Assembly (NCBI GenBank): GCA_951230915.1
Contig: OX579633.1
Span: 7,786,145 to 7,850,144 of the forward strand
From: Antitrichia curtipendula
Taxonomy: Eukaryota; Streptophyta; Bryopsida; Hypnales; Leucodontaceae
Length of the DNA stretch: 64,000 nucleotides
Direction: 5' to 3'
The notes under the pieces were generated by a model. It worked only from the letters and a program-made list of their open reading frames with translations, had not been told where the DNA came from and did no database searches. Each line of letters starts with the position of its first letter. The stretch's first letter is position 1. The position numbers and the translations under genes are program-made. Below, in pieces: positions 19,410 to 32,363 of this stretch.

Positions 19410-22400
19410 ATGGTGTAGAACACTTTTAGTTTTTTTTCAAGTCTTGACTTTAAAAATTCACATAAAATATAATTTTTTTAAGAAAAAAAAATATTTTTAT
19501 TTGTTTACATGTCAAAAAATAACCCCTACTTGTATATTTGACTCTAACAATGCACATTAGCTTAACTACATGGGTGTAGATCTTTCTACCTTACTACTTT
19601 GGTAGAATGAGTACCCTATTGTACACATTATTAACATCTGTTGATGGATGGATGTACATTTACATATGAGAGTGTAACCAAATTGTGGACTTGATCTTGT
19701 AATACAAAAATTTGAAGTTGGTTACTATTCATCAGTCTTGTGAGTCATGCCATTGTATGTGAAAGCAAAGCAATTTGTAATTTGGACAGAAATCTTTGGA
19801 TTGCTTCGGATGACAAAAATGCACACATTACATTTATAGCAAGGTGCTAAATATAGTGTATAAAATAGTGATAGGAAATTTGGAATTACAGTTTTATTTT
19901 GAAGTTTAGGGTTTAGGCAATCCGGAGCGTAAATTAGTCCAAGATTTCTACAACAAAGATTTGGTTGGATTTATTGACCATAATGTGGATTTAAGCTAGG
20001 AAGTCCTTTGTGGGTCCATTGGTCATTGCTTATAGTTCTACTTATTAGATTCACAAATTTCTTTATGCATAAGAATGACAAATTTTAGAACATTTCACAA
20101 GTACTTTGATCAACTCATTTTTGAAAGAATAAAAAGACACATTGAGTTATAGGTAGCCAAAGTAAAACTACATCGTTTTTCATTGTGGATCTCCAAGAGT
20201 CTATTCTTGTCTTTTGACATGGTAATTAATGGCACTCTACAAGGTTCCATTGGCAATCCAAAAATATCCCTTGAGTTGTAGAATAATGAATGAATCAATA
20301 GAAGTCACATGGTGATTTTAATTGGTTTCATAAAATGGTGACTCTTCAACCTAAATTCCAACTTTTTAAGCCCCAATGCCAACCTTTTGAATCCAAGTTC
20401 CTCATTGTGCATAAATTATTTTCTCTCATTAGGACTAGGATGTAAGAAAGTGAAAATTGGGTCATAAACTAGGGATGTAAAATTGGACTCAATCCATAAT
20501 AGGTCTACCTATCTTTCTTGTCTTGGAAGCAACACACATGAAAAGAGCTTCATGATGACATTATAAACCAACATTTGCTAGTCACCGTTTGATGATATCT
20601 TAAAAAGAACTTATAGCATCTGCATGATGAGTGTAATAATTAATTAAGAAATAAATTGATAAATATATCAAGCTCCAAATGTCAATGTGAGGTCACATTA
20701 ATCCCTTAGCATTGCAACGTCAAAAATCTAGGATAATGAACAAAGAGATTCTAGGGGCTTTTTTGACCACAAAACTTCTCATTTATCCAAACCAATGCTT
20801 AATTTTTTTTAAGCCTTTTTGTATGATGAATTTGAGATATATAATATTCAATATAAGGATATAAGCAAAAATATGCCAAAATTCAAGAAAAGATTTAGGT
20901 GCTAACTAAGGGGTCATTGATTTTGCTTCCATCACTCCAATCCAACCAATATCTGGGAACAAAATCTTAGCAAAACAATCTCAAAATCAAAAACTAGGAT
21001 TTATCACAATGATTCAAACTGTACTAAAAGCAAGAAAGATAAATGACTCCAAAATATTCTTCCATTTCCTTCAATTTGAGTGCAACAAAGAGAATTTTCA
21101 AAAATGATGAATTGAGCTTACTAACAAGAACACTAACTTAAACTTATTATATTTTTGCACTTGGTGTTAAAAAGTGTTATTACTGAGGGTCTTAGGAATG
21201 AACTTAGACCTACTTGTGGATTGGATTCACATTGCAAACATCACCCTTAACATCAAGTGTGAATATATCTTTAGCCATTTCAAGAAGGTTGGCTTGTATC
21301 TTGTCGTAGACTTAGAACCACACCTCAAGTCTAGTACTAGGTTTAGATCTTAGGTGTTTGGCTAGATCAATGCTAATACAAAAATATGCCAACATTGTGA
21401 GATTCATTGGAAAAATATGGGGTCTTTGGAGGACCATTCCACAACCCTTTGAGGACCCCACGTTTAGTGTCTTTTTGCTAACACATGGATTTTTCTCTAT
21501 TCACGCCAACTTGAAGTTTCATTGTTAGATCTCGGCAATGGTTTAAAATGTGAAATCAAAGGACTAAAAAATCAAGGTTAAGGTATTGTAATATACTTCA
21601 ATACTGATTTCTTTAACACTTTGTATTTAACACTAAATTATGCCCAAATAAGAAGATGTCCCCAAGTTATCTAATGACCATCATCCACATTTTTTTTTGG
21701 AGGGGGGGAGGTCGATGTGTGAAGGACTAATTTTGTTGACAATTTATGAAGATACATATCCTACATAGGTTGTGAACTCTATCACAAGCCCAATTCCATA
21801 AAAAACTCCTCTTCTCATCTTATAACTCACAAATTAAGTTCATTTTGGTTTCAACTAAGCCAAATTAAGTGGCTATTGAAGTTATTTGCCAATGGCAAAT
21901 AGCTTTGATAGCCACTTAATTTGGCTTCGTAGAAACTTATTTTTTTTCAGTGAAGTCAAATTACATCCAATTAAGCAAATTTTGTGGCTTTATTGCATTT
22001 AAATTGACTTCATTGAAAAAAAATTAAGTTTAAACACTATTTGTAACATTAAAAAATGCAGATGCAATGGTTCAAATGTTCTAAAACAAACAAACTGTGG
22101 ATACATTTTTTTTTCAAAAATAGTCATGGCCTAACTATTTTCACGAAAGTCAACTGGTCTAACTATTCACTTTGGTCACTTTTGCGATTGTCAGACTAAC
22201 CTTTTAATAGCCTAGTTTGGTCACTTTCTGGCAGCCCTCCGGAAGCCCTTGATTTTCTCTAATGTGGACCTCTTGTAGCATTTCCCTCCAAATATGCTCT
22301 GGTCATATGTCGACAAAGAATGTCATAGATGAGACTTGTCAAATATTTTATTCATCCAAAATTGTAGGAAAAAATGAAAAAAATAAATCTAATCCCAAGA

Positions 22401-23080
22401 TTTTGTAGAAATCCAGCAATAGTACCATATATTCTTCCAAACCAATTAATTTACTACTTTTGAGAAAAATTATTATTCAATCCTTGGTTCCTTGTTCAAT
22501 ATTGTATTTGTTTTAGATATGGTCATATTTGTTTTAGATAGGGCCATTGCACAAAGTTATGTGCCCTTTGTTGTAATATTAGGCATCATAATTTTAGTAG
22601 GGTTATCATTCCAAAGGATTGTGAAAAGAATAAATTCAACAAAAATTCATAGACTAATGAAAGGATCTCAAAGGATTAGATGGAGTGATCAAAGTGAAAC
22701 TTAACTAGTCTATGTTCTTTCTTTTATGATACTTAATTTAACTTTTTTTGTACTTTAACTCATGCTTTACTATGGTTTACTCAACTTTGATATGGTTATC
22801 TCATCTCTGTTTTGAAGTTCATTGTAGATGGTGTTTTCTTCGATCTTACAATTGTAATGTGAGTGAGTGCTTAATTCTTTTGTCAACTGCTTTGGTTTAG
22901 AGCTTCAATAATCTACTAGAAGATTGTGATATTCAATTAAGCTCAAATTATAGCAAATTGAATGATCAAGTGACGATAATTGCCTTCAAAAGAATCGTTG
23001 CAAAACTGCTTGTGTTAACCCTGATCGTTTCTTTTCACTAACTAGCATGCATCCTTTGTATTTTTTTTAAGTTTTCAGCC
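19410..23080. other. AT-rich intergenic DNA
   Basis: No supported genes. The only structured item recognised is the hairpin at 21857-21927. A weak family A-like end lies near 21745-21790. The hydrophobic frame at 22492-22704 reflects T-rich composition and is not called. Confidence 0.5.
21857..21927. repeat. Hairpin of about 71 bp
   Basis: The arm AAGCCAAATTAAGTGGCTAT pairs with ATAGCCACTTAATTTGGCTT, with an inner stem of TATTTGCC / GGCAAATA and a very short loop. Weaker pairing continues outward (gtttcaact / agaaac). Compact, precursor-like in shape. Confidence 0.8.
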
Positions 23081-23096
23081 ATATGGATACAAACGG

Positions 23097-24210
23097 ATGA
23101 CTTGGATGTGGAAATTGTGGAGAAAGCTGCCACCTGAGCTAGTGGAACGAGCATTGCCCTTCCTGCCTGTGCCAACATTATGCAGATTTTGGATTGTTTG
23201 TAGAAGGTGTCATTTTGCCACCCAGAGTTTGGAATTTGGAGCTCTGTGTATCCAGCTTGTAAGGCTCAATGCATTATCAATAGAGGCACAGTATGTTGCC
23301 ATGAGAGATTAGAAAACTGATCAAATGCGACAATAATTTTCATGGATTCCGTGCAACAACTGAAGATTATAGGTGGATCCATCCTCCTTAGTTCGAAGCA
23401 CCAGGCAATGAAATCAGATATATATACTGGTATCAATTGGAATTTCTTAGTACTCCTGATTTTTGGGTTGTGTTCCTGTGGTAGTAATGGTGTTTCCATA
23501 CCTTGCTGCGTGCTTAGCTTTCCAGTCCAGTACATTCAACAATTTTGTGGCATCTAAAAGGGAGTTGTCACTATGACAACAACCACTTTTTTACACAGAA
23601 TAGCTGCTGCAAGAGGTTGGAGCTGGGTGTGTGTCTAGAGCGACACTGCAGAAAACACTGCTCTTCAACAACCGGCAGGCACCTAATTCTGAGTACATGT
23701 ACAAGAATGATGGTCTCATCAAAAGCCACAGCTTCTTAATGCCACGCACGAGCACATCAGTATCTTCTTTTCCACTGAATTGACTTGGATATTTGGACAG
23801 AAAGTAGAAACTCAGCATCCATTATCAGTACTCGCAATTGTGCAAAACCTCACAGACAGCACTTCTGTAATCCTCCGGCCAGGTCAATCAATATGCTTGA
23901 TTCTTCTTGAGGTGAAAATTAAAACCCCAACTCGGAGAGGGGTTTGTTTGTATCAATTCCTCATCAGGAACAGATTATTTTGTTCCTCATTGTGAAGCAC
24001 AACTTAGAAAATTGATGAAAAATGAGTGCATGGAATGGATGGAGCTGTAAATCTTGGTCAGGCTGGAAATTCCGTGCAATAGCGCTGGAAACCCTCATTT
24101 TTCTTCTTGAAATCCCTCCCCAAAATAAATTGGAGGTACAGTTTCCTGGCAGTGCATGTCGGCTTTACATGTGCATGAGTACCAGTTGCTCAAGGATTGT
24201 ACAGATCTGA
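23097..24210 (+). pseudogene. F-box gene remnant
   Basis: The ATG at 23097 opens a 71-residue frame with a clear F-box: KLPPELVERALPFLPVPTLC, then RF..VCRRCHFATQSLEF. This resembles plant F-box/kelch proteins whose F-box starts W.KLP.EL...L. The frame stops at 23310. Further short frames in all three phases follow to about 24210, some with plausible residues (YRWIHPP, FEAPGNEI), as expected from a gene decayed by frameshifts and stops. Its 3' limit is uncertain. An expressed short F-box-only peptide cannot be ruled out but is less likely. Confidence 0.55.
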
Positions 24211-24229
24211 AGAGTTCAACAGAAGTTAT

Positions 24230-25450
24230 GAGAAGTCTGAGGGATTTAGGGTCTTTTAGGGTTTAGGGTAATTCTTCATTTAGAACAGGTTGTTATACAT
24301 GATTGAACTTTCTTTAATTTCTGGGAGCAAATGAAATGAAAATTTTGCTACAGGAAAAAAAAGAGTGTTGCATATGAACATCATCAGGATGAAGGTAATT
24401 GCAACTTCAATTTTTCAGCAATACGGTGAGGAACAAACAAAGTACAAAAAGTCTAACAAAGTACGGTTTGGGTACTGTGGTGGTGTGCCCTGCTGATATC
24501 AGATTTTTTCTATAAATGGGATTGAAGCTATAGAGAAGTTGTACTAAGTTTCGTCAAACCACCTCAAACACTTTCAAAACTCTCAGCAAACCACACCAAA
24601 CGGTCAAATGCTAGAAGATGCTCAGATGATACTAGTCATCTGCAACAGCTTTTGACTGAAATAATATACATCCAACCATCAGCAGCTGCTGTCAAAATTC
24701 TTCTCATCTATTGAAAAATTTGGCTGATTGATTCCATTCTGATGTCTTTTGAACGATTTCTAATTTTTGCAAGCTTCTCTACTTCAGCTCACTGTAGCTC
24801 CTGGAATTTAAACTCATCAGTCTTTGTTGTTGATGGTATTAAGATGGCTTGTGTCATTGTGAACTTCCCCGAACACAATGTTGAGGATTAAAAGAATTTG
24901 GTTCAAAAGGAAAATCCCTTTAATTTGGGCTCCTCCAATCTAACCATGAAGTATGACCCTTGACAAAGTTGATGACTAACTTAACTTATTCAATTACAGG
25001 AAGCCATCATCTTTTCATCACAATCTTGAATTTTGTTGCTGAGTGCTAAATAAACTGTGATTTCAACAGCACCTGCATGGAAACCTTTGTCGAGGAATAT
25101 GCCAAAGTCTTGGCATTCATGTTGGAAAAACAAAAGAATCCGATGGTCTCAAAACAAGACTGAGTGCGATGCCTGAGAGGGCTTGCATCATTTCTCAGTA
25201 CGGTTATCTTTGGTTATGCTTTCATGAAAAAAGCCCAACGTTTGATTCCTAACTTAGTACAGTACAGTACTGTACAGCATTGCATGGAAAATCCAAAAAT
25301 TTTAACTTCATAAAATTTAAAAGCCAATCGCTTAGACATTAGTCCAAGGCATGCTGGTGAATTATTTTTTTTTGGCTTTTGAGCTTTTGGAGTAAAGGAT
25401 ACTCAACTCTCATCAGGCTCATAGGAATCTTTTTTTTTACATGGGCATCA
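24230..25450. other. Intergenic DNA, nothing recognised
   Basis: No domain-bearing frames. A small palindrome-rich stretch 'acagtacagtactgtaca' lies near 25258-25275; a similar one occurs near 35690. Confidence 0.45.
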
Positions 25451-25456
25451 TGTAAA

Positions 25457-25739
25457 AGGTAACTACACCTAAAATCGCACAAATAAGCAATTCAGCATGG
25501 TTCCCATTATTATATTGGAAAACTTTTTGTGGGGTTGTGTTGGTAGTGAAAAGGAGATTCTAGATTCTCTTAGAATGCAATTTTTGGACACCATATGAAT
25601 AAACTACAAATTTTCAAAGTGCTGAAAATAAGTGTTCTTAAAAGTGATCGTAGACTCTCATGAACAATGGGAGTACATTTTAGGCAAGAATCTGTAGTGT
25701 GTGCTTTTAGGTAGCGTGCGCTTTTAGGTGTAGTTACCT
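25457..25739. mobile_element. AGGT/ACCT MITE (283 bp)
   Basis: Ends AGGTAACTACACCTAAAA and TTTTAGGTGTAGTTACCT are perfect inverted repeats. A direct TA flank is not preserved. An inner 'tttaggtagcgtgcgctttt' partly repeats the terminus. Related ends occur at 52682-53168. Non-coding. Confidence 0.8.
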
Positions 25740-26090
25740 TGGCTTGTTCAAATGAGCAATCAATGACAATTGAGAAGTTCTATCCTCTTCATTCCTCAAG
25801 ACCATGGACAACTTCGAAGCCACTATTCAAATTTTTTTTATCAAATTTTCCAATTATTCAAAAACTACAAGATCAAATTGTGATCCAAAACCCAAAACTT
25901 AGATCGATAGATAGATAGACTTGCTCCTTGTGAAGATAAAAGAGAATGATAGTTACCAAAGAAGTTCACATGTAGTTGAATATTAGAGAAGTTTTTTTTC
26001 TGAAGATTCTCTAAGAACTTGGCTGGGTTTGTCCTTTGAGGGTTAACCCTTAGAAACCTTGGGATCCAGGTGGATTGTACTCCGATTAAT

Positions 26091-26111
26091 CCCCCCCCCC
26101 CCCCCCCCCCC
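26091..26111. repeat. Poly-C run (21 bases)
   Basis: An uninterrupted C run, unusual in this AT-rich region. Length may be unreliable because of polymerase or sequencing slippage. Just upstream, GGGTTAACCC at 26039-26048 places two CCC-type ends back to back on one TTAA. Confidence 0.9.
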
Positions 26112-26374
26112 TATGGGTCCATACAGAAACACAGAAAATAATGAATCCCCTCCCCCCTCTGACTCCACCCCAGTGTGAACAGTGTCGTTTGCACTTTGCA
26201 TTTGGAACCCTCTTTCTGGAGCCTTTCTGAGGTTCAGTTGAGCGTCCAAATGAGGTGACACTGGGGTGGTACACTGAAATTATTAAAAAAATTGGCAAGC
26301 AGAAATAGCATGCTGCTGCTCACCAGTCAGAGCACATCAACAATTTTTGGCAATTAATTTGCTCAACTCGGGTA

Positions 26375-26668
26375 AGGTGGGTACACCCAAAACCGCCACG
26401 TTTTGCTCCTGTGCCTAGTTACTATTATTAGGCTTGTCAAATTTTATTCACATTTCCTTGTTGCCAAGTGAAAGGAGGTTTCAATAAATTGAAAAAATGC
26501 AACATTTGGATAATGTATGTAAAAGTTATGAAGGGTCGAAACTTATTTTGGTCGATGTTCTAAAATTGTTTCATCTACAAAGGTATATATATTGATTTTG
26601 GAGATGTGCACACACTGACAATGATGGCAGTTTTAGTCAGGGTGTGGTTTTGCGTGTACACATGCTAT
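26375..26668. mobile_element. Probable decayed AGGT/ACCT MITE
   Basis: The left end AGGTGGGTACACCCAAAACC follows TA at 26373-26374. A weak inverted partner, 'ggttttgcgtgtacacatgct', lies at the right. The right limit is approximate because similarity is imperfect. Confidence 0.4.
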
Positions 26669-26787
26669 ATTGATTGATCATGGCCTAAAATCAGCTTCAA
26701 TTTATTTTTCTCCAAAGCATATATAACAAAGAGTTACAACTTACTGCATGCTGAGAGGAGCATGATGGTGGAAAATTTCTTAACATA

Positions 26788-27188
26788 AGGTGTGACCACC
26801 CATTGCCAACCATCACCCCATTGGCAGTCAATAGGATGGTAGAAGTGCAGCAAGGCTGGGATTAACTTCCAAACATAAATTCTTGACGTCCGACCATCAA
26901 TTCCTCCATTCTCTTCATGACGCATCAGCTGGGTTTGGAATGCCAAAGTGAATAAGAAGTAGTCTCTTAAATGAGCAGTTTTAGAAGAGTCTAGACATTG
27001 GCTATGGGTCCAACACACTTTTGTCCTTCCAAAATTCGTAGTAATTTCAGTTCAAGCAATAAATTTACCAAATTTCGGCAATCTTCTTCATTTCTATCCC
27101 TGCACTTGTGAAAATATTGCCTTTGCCTTCTTGTACTCTACATCATGTTTGTAGTGGCTTATTTGGTCGGTTATGGGTGGTCACACCT
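26788..27188. mobile_element. TA-type MITE (401 bp)
   Basis: Ends AGGTGTGACCACCCATTGCC and ATGGGTGGTCACACCT, flanked by TA at 26786-26787 and 27189-27190. The interior is less A/T-rich than usual and on the minus strand holds a frame (26734-27018) with text such as LRDYFLFTLAFQTQLMRHEE. That frame may be a captured gene fragment, but no family was recognised. Confidence 0.8.
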
Positions 27189-27315
27189 TAACTGGCCAGC
27201 TTACCATGATTCTTATACTCCCATGTATTGGTCGGCTACATGTGCAAGTACAAGTGACATTGTAATTGTGCATAGAGTTGCATTCAATTGGAGCTTCTTT
27301 GTTACCCCAAATTTA

Positions 27316-28514
27316 AGGTAGCTGACTCATTTCCAACCACTTAAGCAATTACATGCAAGGTAGAATTGCTTATTACCATACATATTTGCTATCTAGCTAG
27401 GTACTTTAGAAAAGTTATTTGTCAGCTCTCATAATTTTTAGAGATTGAAAAGTTTGAAAGAAGTCATTTGCAAAAAGAATGAAGACATTCTGACAAGAAG
27501 TGAGCTTTTTGTGATTTTTCAAAGATGAAATGTTAAAGCATGAATAGACCTTGTTGAAGTATGGACAAATCCTTGTTAAAGCATAGGTTGACATGTCCGC
27601 TTTCCAAGTGCATTGCCATCATGATAAAAGGTTGATAAGATCATGGTAATGGGTGCATCACTGACGCAAATGGGAGAGTTTTCTAACTATTGGAACTGAG
27701 TTGATGGTAGTAATAGACAGTTCTACCTTATTTGGAGTAAGGTTTTCTTGAGTGCGGAAATTTTTCTGTGTACAAAAATAGAGTTTGGAAGGATTTCATA
27801 ATTTTTAAAATTTTTTTAACTCAAAATGTAATTACCTTGAATTTTTTAATTGTTCGACCTATATAGACTTTCTTATTTCCAACCACGGGCTATAAACAAA
27901 ATCAACCAAGGGATGGTTGTCATATCGAGAAACTTGTAGCCAATCATAATGCGCCGCAACTATGCCGGGAATTACACCATATGTGATCACTATTCATCTT
28001 TACCTACACAAAAAGAAGGCAATTTATCCCATCCAAATGGGGGCGGGTGATTAGAAATGGGTTGGCTACTATATTCAAGAAGATCATTGTATGATAGTCC
28101 CTCCAATTTAAAGGAATAATAATAGTTGACCTATTTTTTATCACCTCCCATTTTGGCTATGTAGGTTGCTCTCTTTCCGTGCAGGAAGAAATTAATAGTG
28201 ATCAATTATGGCATAGTTCCTAGTGCAATTGTAGTGCATTATGATTGGCTACAAGACTCTCAATATTGCAACCAATGCTTGGTGGATTTTACAACCAGCC
28301 TTTGGTTGGAAACATGAAGGTCTATGACCACCATGGGTCAAACAAAATCTTCAGCTAAAAGATTCATAGTAATTAAGTTTTGAGAAATAAAATTATGAAA
28401 AATTATGGAATCCTTTCATAGACTATTTTTGTACACATGAAAATTTTTGCACTCAAGAAACCCATACTCCAGATACACGTAATTGCTTAAGTGGTTGGAA
28501 ATGGGCCGGCTACT
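27316..28514. mobile_element. Long foldback TA-type element with nested insertion
   Basis: The left end AGGTAGCTGACTCATTTCC pairs with GGAAATGGGCCGGCTACTT at the right, then 'caaccacttaagcaattac' with its complement. Inverted similarity resumes at 27735-27812 versus 28390-28470 (ttcttgagtgc / gcactcaagaa) and 27855-27990 versus 28190-28328 (gtagccaatcataatgc / gcattatgattggctac). So nearly the whole element folds on itself. The left arm is interrupted by 27358-27728. No coding frame. Confidence 0.85.
27358..27728. mobile_element. TA-type MITE nested in foldback arm (371 bp)
   Basis: Ends AGGTAGAATTGCTTATTACC and GGTAGTAATAGACAGTTCTACCT (shared core GGTAGAA..G). Removing it joins 'aattacatg' to 'tatttggagtaagg', which matches the opposite arm of the host element (complement of 28450-28485: aattacgtgtatctggagt). 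The right flank TA is intact; the left has become CA. This is a self-contained empty-site proof. Confidence 0.85.
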
Positions 28515-28543
28515 TACATGAGTGGTCTTGAATGTGGAGTCTA

Positions 28544-28946
28544 AGGTAGTGTGCTCTAAAAGCGCCCATCTTCTTCAAACTGACCCTATTTTTAAATGGA
28601 GATGGGGTGATCCTTAAATGAACCAGTTTAGCAATTTAATGCATTGAGGAAAAATTGTTTTTCTATTGCAAGAGCCAATCATTGTCTTTGATTTCCGCAC
28701 ATCACTTTACAAGTTACAAGTTGGACAGATTTTGGAAGACCTATGGTCAAAAATAGGTGCCTATGCCCTGAATCTTTGAAAATTCATAAGTAATTCAAAA
28801 TGCTTGGAAAAATACAAAACCACTTGTGTTAAGTTCCACATCTATTTTTCACTCTCTGAAAAATGATCTAAAAATATTTTCGTCCACGGAAGCCTGTGAA
28901 AAAGGCGGACCAGCCCTTAAATGGTCGCTTTAAGAGCATACTACCT
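28544..28946. mobile_element. TA-type MITE, long subfamily (403 bp)
   Basis: Ends AGGTAGTGTGCTCTAAAAGC and GCTTTAAGAGCATACTACCT, with TA flanks at 28542-28543 and 28947-28948. Very close to 12149-12558 throughout. TTAA at 28614-28617 is a second unoccupied counterpart of the insertion at 55867. It abuts the 27316-28514 foldback. Confidence 0.9.
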
Positions 28947-28949
28947 TAT

Positions 28950-31500
28950 TCTAAACACAAGTGATGATGCTGAAAGTTGCAAGAGAGTTGGTCATGGATT
29001 GCGTACGAGAACAGGCTCTGCACCATTTTGTAGATAAATTAGAAGCAATAGTAACGACTTGTTACGATGGATTGAACACGTTTCTTGAATGCACGCAACT
29101 CCCAAGAAATATGAGTTCAAGCTTGGCCCACAGTTCACACTCTTGTACTGTGACCGGTTTCCACTGAAGGAAAAAAGAACGGCATGCAAAATTAGGTTTG
29201 AACTAGTGTGTCTTGTACCGCTGCCACAGCCAAAATGTAAGTAAAAGTAATTGTTGAATTGTTGAATTCATGAAAACTTCAAAATTCAATAACTTTCACA
29301 TTTTATGTCCAAACTCCATGAAATAAAGCTTGTGCACACTTCCTTGCAGAGAGCTTTCCGATGGTACCAAGAACTTGATTAGGGGATCTATGATCCAAGA
29401 GATCTCACCGTAAGAAACAAGACAAACAAACAAACAGAAAACCTAACTTAAAGTATGGATTTCATTGACTAAAATATTTGTCTGCATTTACAGACAAACT
29501 AGAAAGCTAAGTTACAGTCATTTGATTCCGAAATGCTTAAGCTGAACAAGGAAGATACAACATTAGAAGGACAAGGATGAGGTGGAGTTGAGGGTCATTT
29601 TAGGTAGTGAATGACTTTATTTATAGTATTGCACATGGAAATGGTGCCCTTGCAAGTAGGCAATTTTGGGTCACTTTCTTTTGTTTTAACTTCTTCTCTA
29701 TGACATGTTTTGATACTACTAGTGTCAATTCTTAATGTGCATCAAATGGATTTTCGCATCACCTACATAACACTTTATCCTCCTACACCTAGCATCCTTG
29801 AAATGTTTGACTAATTCACAATGCTTCCAAATATTATGGGACTACTTGCATTTCATAAATGTTTGGTTCACAAATGTACATAATAAGTTGATAAAAAATT
29901 TTAACTCCTAAAAGACCAAGGCCTTTTTATTCTTCAAAGATCACTTAAAACTACCATTTCTATTACAAAGTGCAAATTTTTTTTCTTCCCCATATCTAGC
30001 CATAGGATCTTGCACCTAACTAGTATGAAATTGTGTGGAAGAAATTTCAAAAACTTTCATCATGTAGATTGCAAGATGCTTGCGTTTAAAGTAAATTTTT
30101 CTTTTTATAAAAACCTTATCTAATTAAATTTTAAGACTTTGAATCTTATTAATTTCAAATTTTCAAAATAGTTTTTTAATTAAAATTTTTATATGTTGAA
30201 GAATTGAGTTGCAATTCTTGCAAAAAAATTCCCAAGAATTTTTTTTCAAAAAATATGCCAAAATTGAGATCATATAAACCTGCTTGAACCTTTAAGAATC
30301 CCTCAAGGGGATGTTTGGTTCTTCAAGGATTAATCAATCTAAGTAAACATATATATTTTGGGTAGAATATTCAAAATCGCATGTCTCTTAGTCACATTCT
30401 TGGTAATGTTGGAAAGCTCTTTGTGAAGAGGGGTGCATAGACTTGGTTCTGTGGCATTCTAACTCATCGTACAAAATATATTAATTTCAAAGTTTCTATG
30501 AATTAAAAAATAAAAAATAATTTTTACTTCTATTTTATTATAATGTGGCAATGACATATGGCACACTAATTGTTATTATAGAACATCAAGAATCACTTAA
30601 AAAGACAAAAGAATATCCACATTTAGACTTTGCATGACCAAAAATTAACATCATTTAATAGCAATCTAAAAGATAATAATTAGGCCTTAGCAAATGTTTT
30701 ATTCTTTGACCGTCTAGAATATAAGATATTTTTTCTTCTAAAATACGAATCAATCTAAATATTGGTCTAATATTTTTTATTTTCTAATCTGTTACACAAG
30801 AAAATTGAGAATCCAATAAGTCTATGTCATGATCAAAGGGACAACAATTTGGACAATTCTACCTTACTTCTTTCTTTGGATACATTGATGGGAGATATTT
30901 ATCCCTAAGTGATCCAAAATTCATATTTTAGATGATGAAAGGAATACATTGGTGAAGGTGATGTTTTTTCCAAATAAATTTTCATTCATACAAAATATAG
31001 CTTGAGCCTTTAAAAAACAACCTTTTTTTTATTACCAATTTGATGAAAATGCCCACACAACATTGTATACCATACAACATGAGTCTTAAAAGCATTATTG
31101 AAGATCCAAGAATATAGAAAAAAGCAATCCTTGTGTAAGCGAGGGAGGTTAGTTCACCTCATCTTTGGGAAGAACATTCTTCTTTAGATACTTGGACTCT
31201 GCCAAGAAAAAGAACCCTCACCTACAATTGACGAATAATGTGAATTAGGAGGTAACAAATATATTTCTACCAAGACATAAGAGTTTTTTTTTTCCCATTT
31301 TTTACCACAATTTTTTGGGGCTGATTCTTTTTTCACCTACATGCTTGACTTCCTTCACTAATTTCACCACCAATCAACATTCTTCCCAATTTTCCCAAAA
31401 CCTCATACAATTAACCCTGGAACACCAGGTTGGTCAATGTTGAAATCATCCTTTCTGGTATCATGTGAATCATTTGCTTAAAAAACACCAAGAGCACTCA
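28950..31500. other. AT-rich intergenic DNA
   Basis: A 68-residue frame at 28961-29167 is not recognised and not called. The segment 29560-29870 repeats part of 52780-53070 (shared 'gtttaacttcttctctatg'-type text, 'actactagtgtca' and 'aatgtgcatcaaatgga'), so it is an old dispersed repeat. Otherwise low complexity. Confidence 0.5.
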
Positions 31501-31699
31501 TCGGAGGTCAAACTATTGTGCAAGACCTCCCCTTCTCACACAAAATTCCAAGGATGAACATCTGCACTTCGATCTTCCATAGAAGGATTCTTTGTCATCC
31601 ATTAGACACTTCTAGTCCACCGGGTCGTAACAGAGTTAACGTACACTTCCTGTGTCTCTCATCTCCCAGTCAATTGCAGTTTTATTTTCAACACTCAAG

Positions 31700-32340
31700 T
31701 GCCGCAATTGCTCAACCCGCGCGCGCGCGCCGCCCCACCCGGACAGAGGCCGCGTACGTGATTCACAGAAGAGTACAATTGGGAACCGAATCCTCGGTAT
31801 ATTTTGTCACAAATGTACAAGCAAATGTCGCCGCAGTTGTAAGCTCCATGAAACATTCATTTGCAAGGGTGAGGAGTGACTGTGGATTCTTTTTCTAAAC
31901 TGTTTGCTTGGATTGAGAATTCAATCTAATTCCAAACCCAACCTCAGACTGAGAGACCATGAACCTCAATCTGAAATTCAACCGCGACAGACGAGCCTTT
32001 ACTAGACTCGATCTTCATTCCAGAGTTGGGCTTCTTATCCTTGGAGCGTCGAGATGAGTGCGATTCTAACGAGGCTCGAATCGCATCTTTAGGTCGAAGA
32101 TAGATAGATTGATCCAACAGGGGTTTGCATTTATGATTTTGCAGAATTGCAGGGAGCTAGAATCGCACCTTTAGGTTGAAGATCGAGAGATGAATTGATG
32201 AAAAGGACTTTTTGCATTGTGGTTTGTAGGATTGCAGTGAGCTACAGTCGCATCTTTAGATTGAGAGTAGATAGACAGTGAGATTGTTGAAACGGGGTTT
32301 TCGCATAGACGGTTTGCAGGATTAATTGCGATGGAAGATG
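31700..32340 (+). promoter_or_regulatory. Upstream/leader region of membrane protein gene with tandem repeats
   Basis: GC rises sharply here, with a (CG)n tract at 31719-31733. Three direct repeats of about 82-85 bp start at 32081, 32163 and 32248; each holds 'tcgca.ctttag.t.ga' and ends 'ttgca..attgcag.gagct' or similar. They end just before the ATG at 32364, so they are probably in the promoter or 5' leader. No core promoter element was identified with confidence. Confidence 0.5.
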
Positions 32341-32363
32341 TTGTATCCCGTTGAATTACGTCA

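Noticed and set aside
22492..22704. 70-residue hydrophobic frame as a membrane protein
   Set aside because: T-rich low-complexity DNA produces such frames by chance; no family resemblance.
28961..29167. 68-residue frame as a small gene
   Set aside because: No homology recognised and no supporting signals; left as intergenic.
31518..31898. 126-residue frame upstream of the membrane protein gene
   Set aside because: Its composition follows the GC-rich leader, no domain is visible, and it overlaps other frames of similar length.
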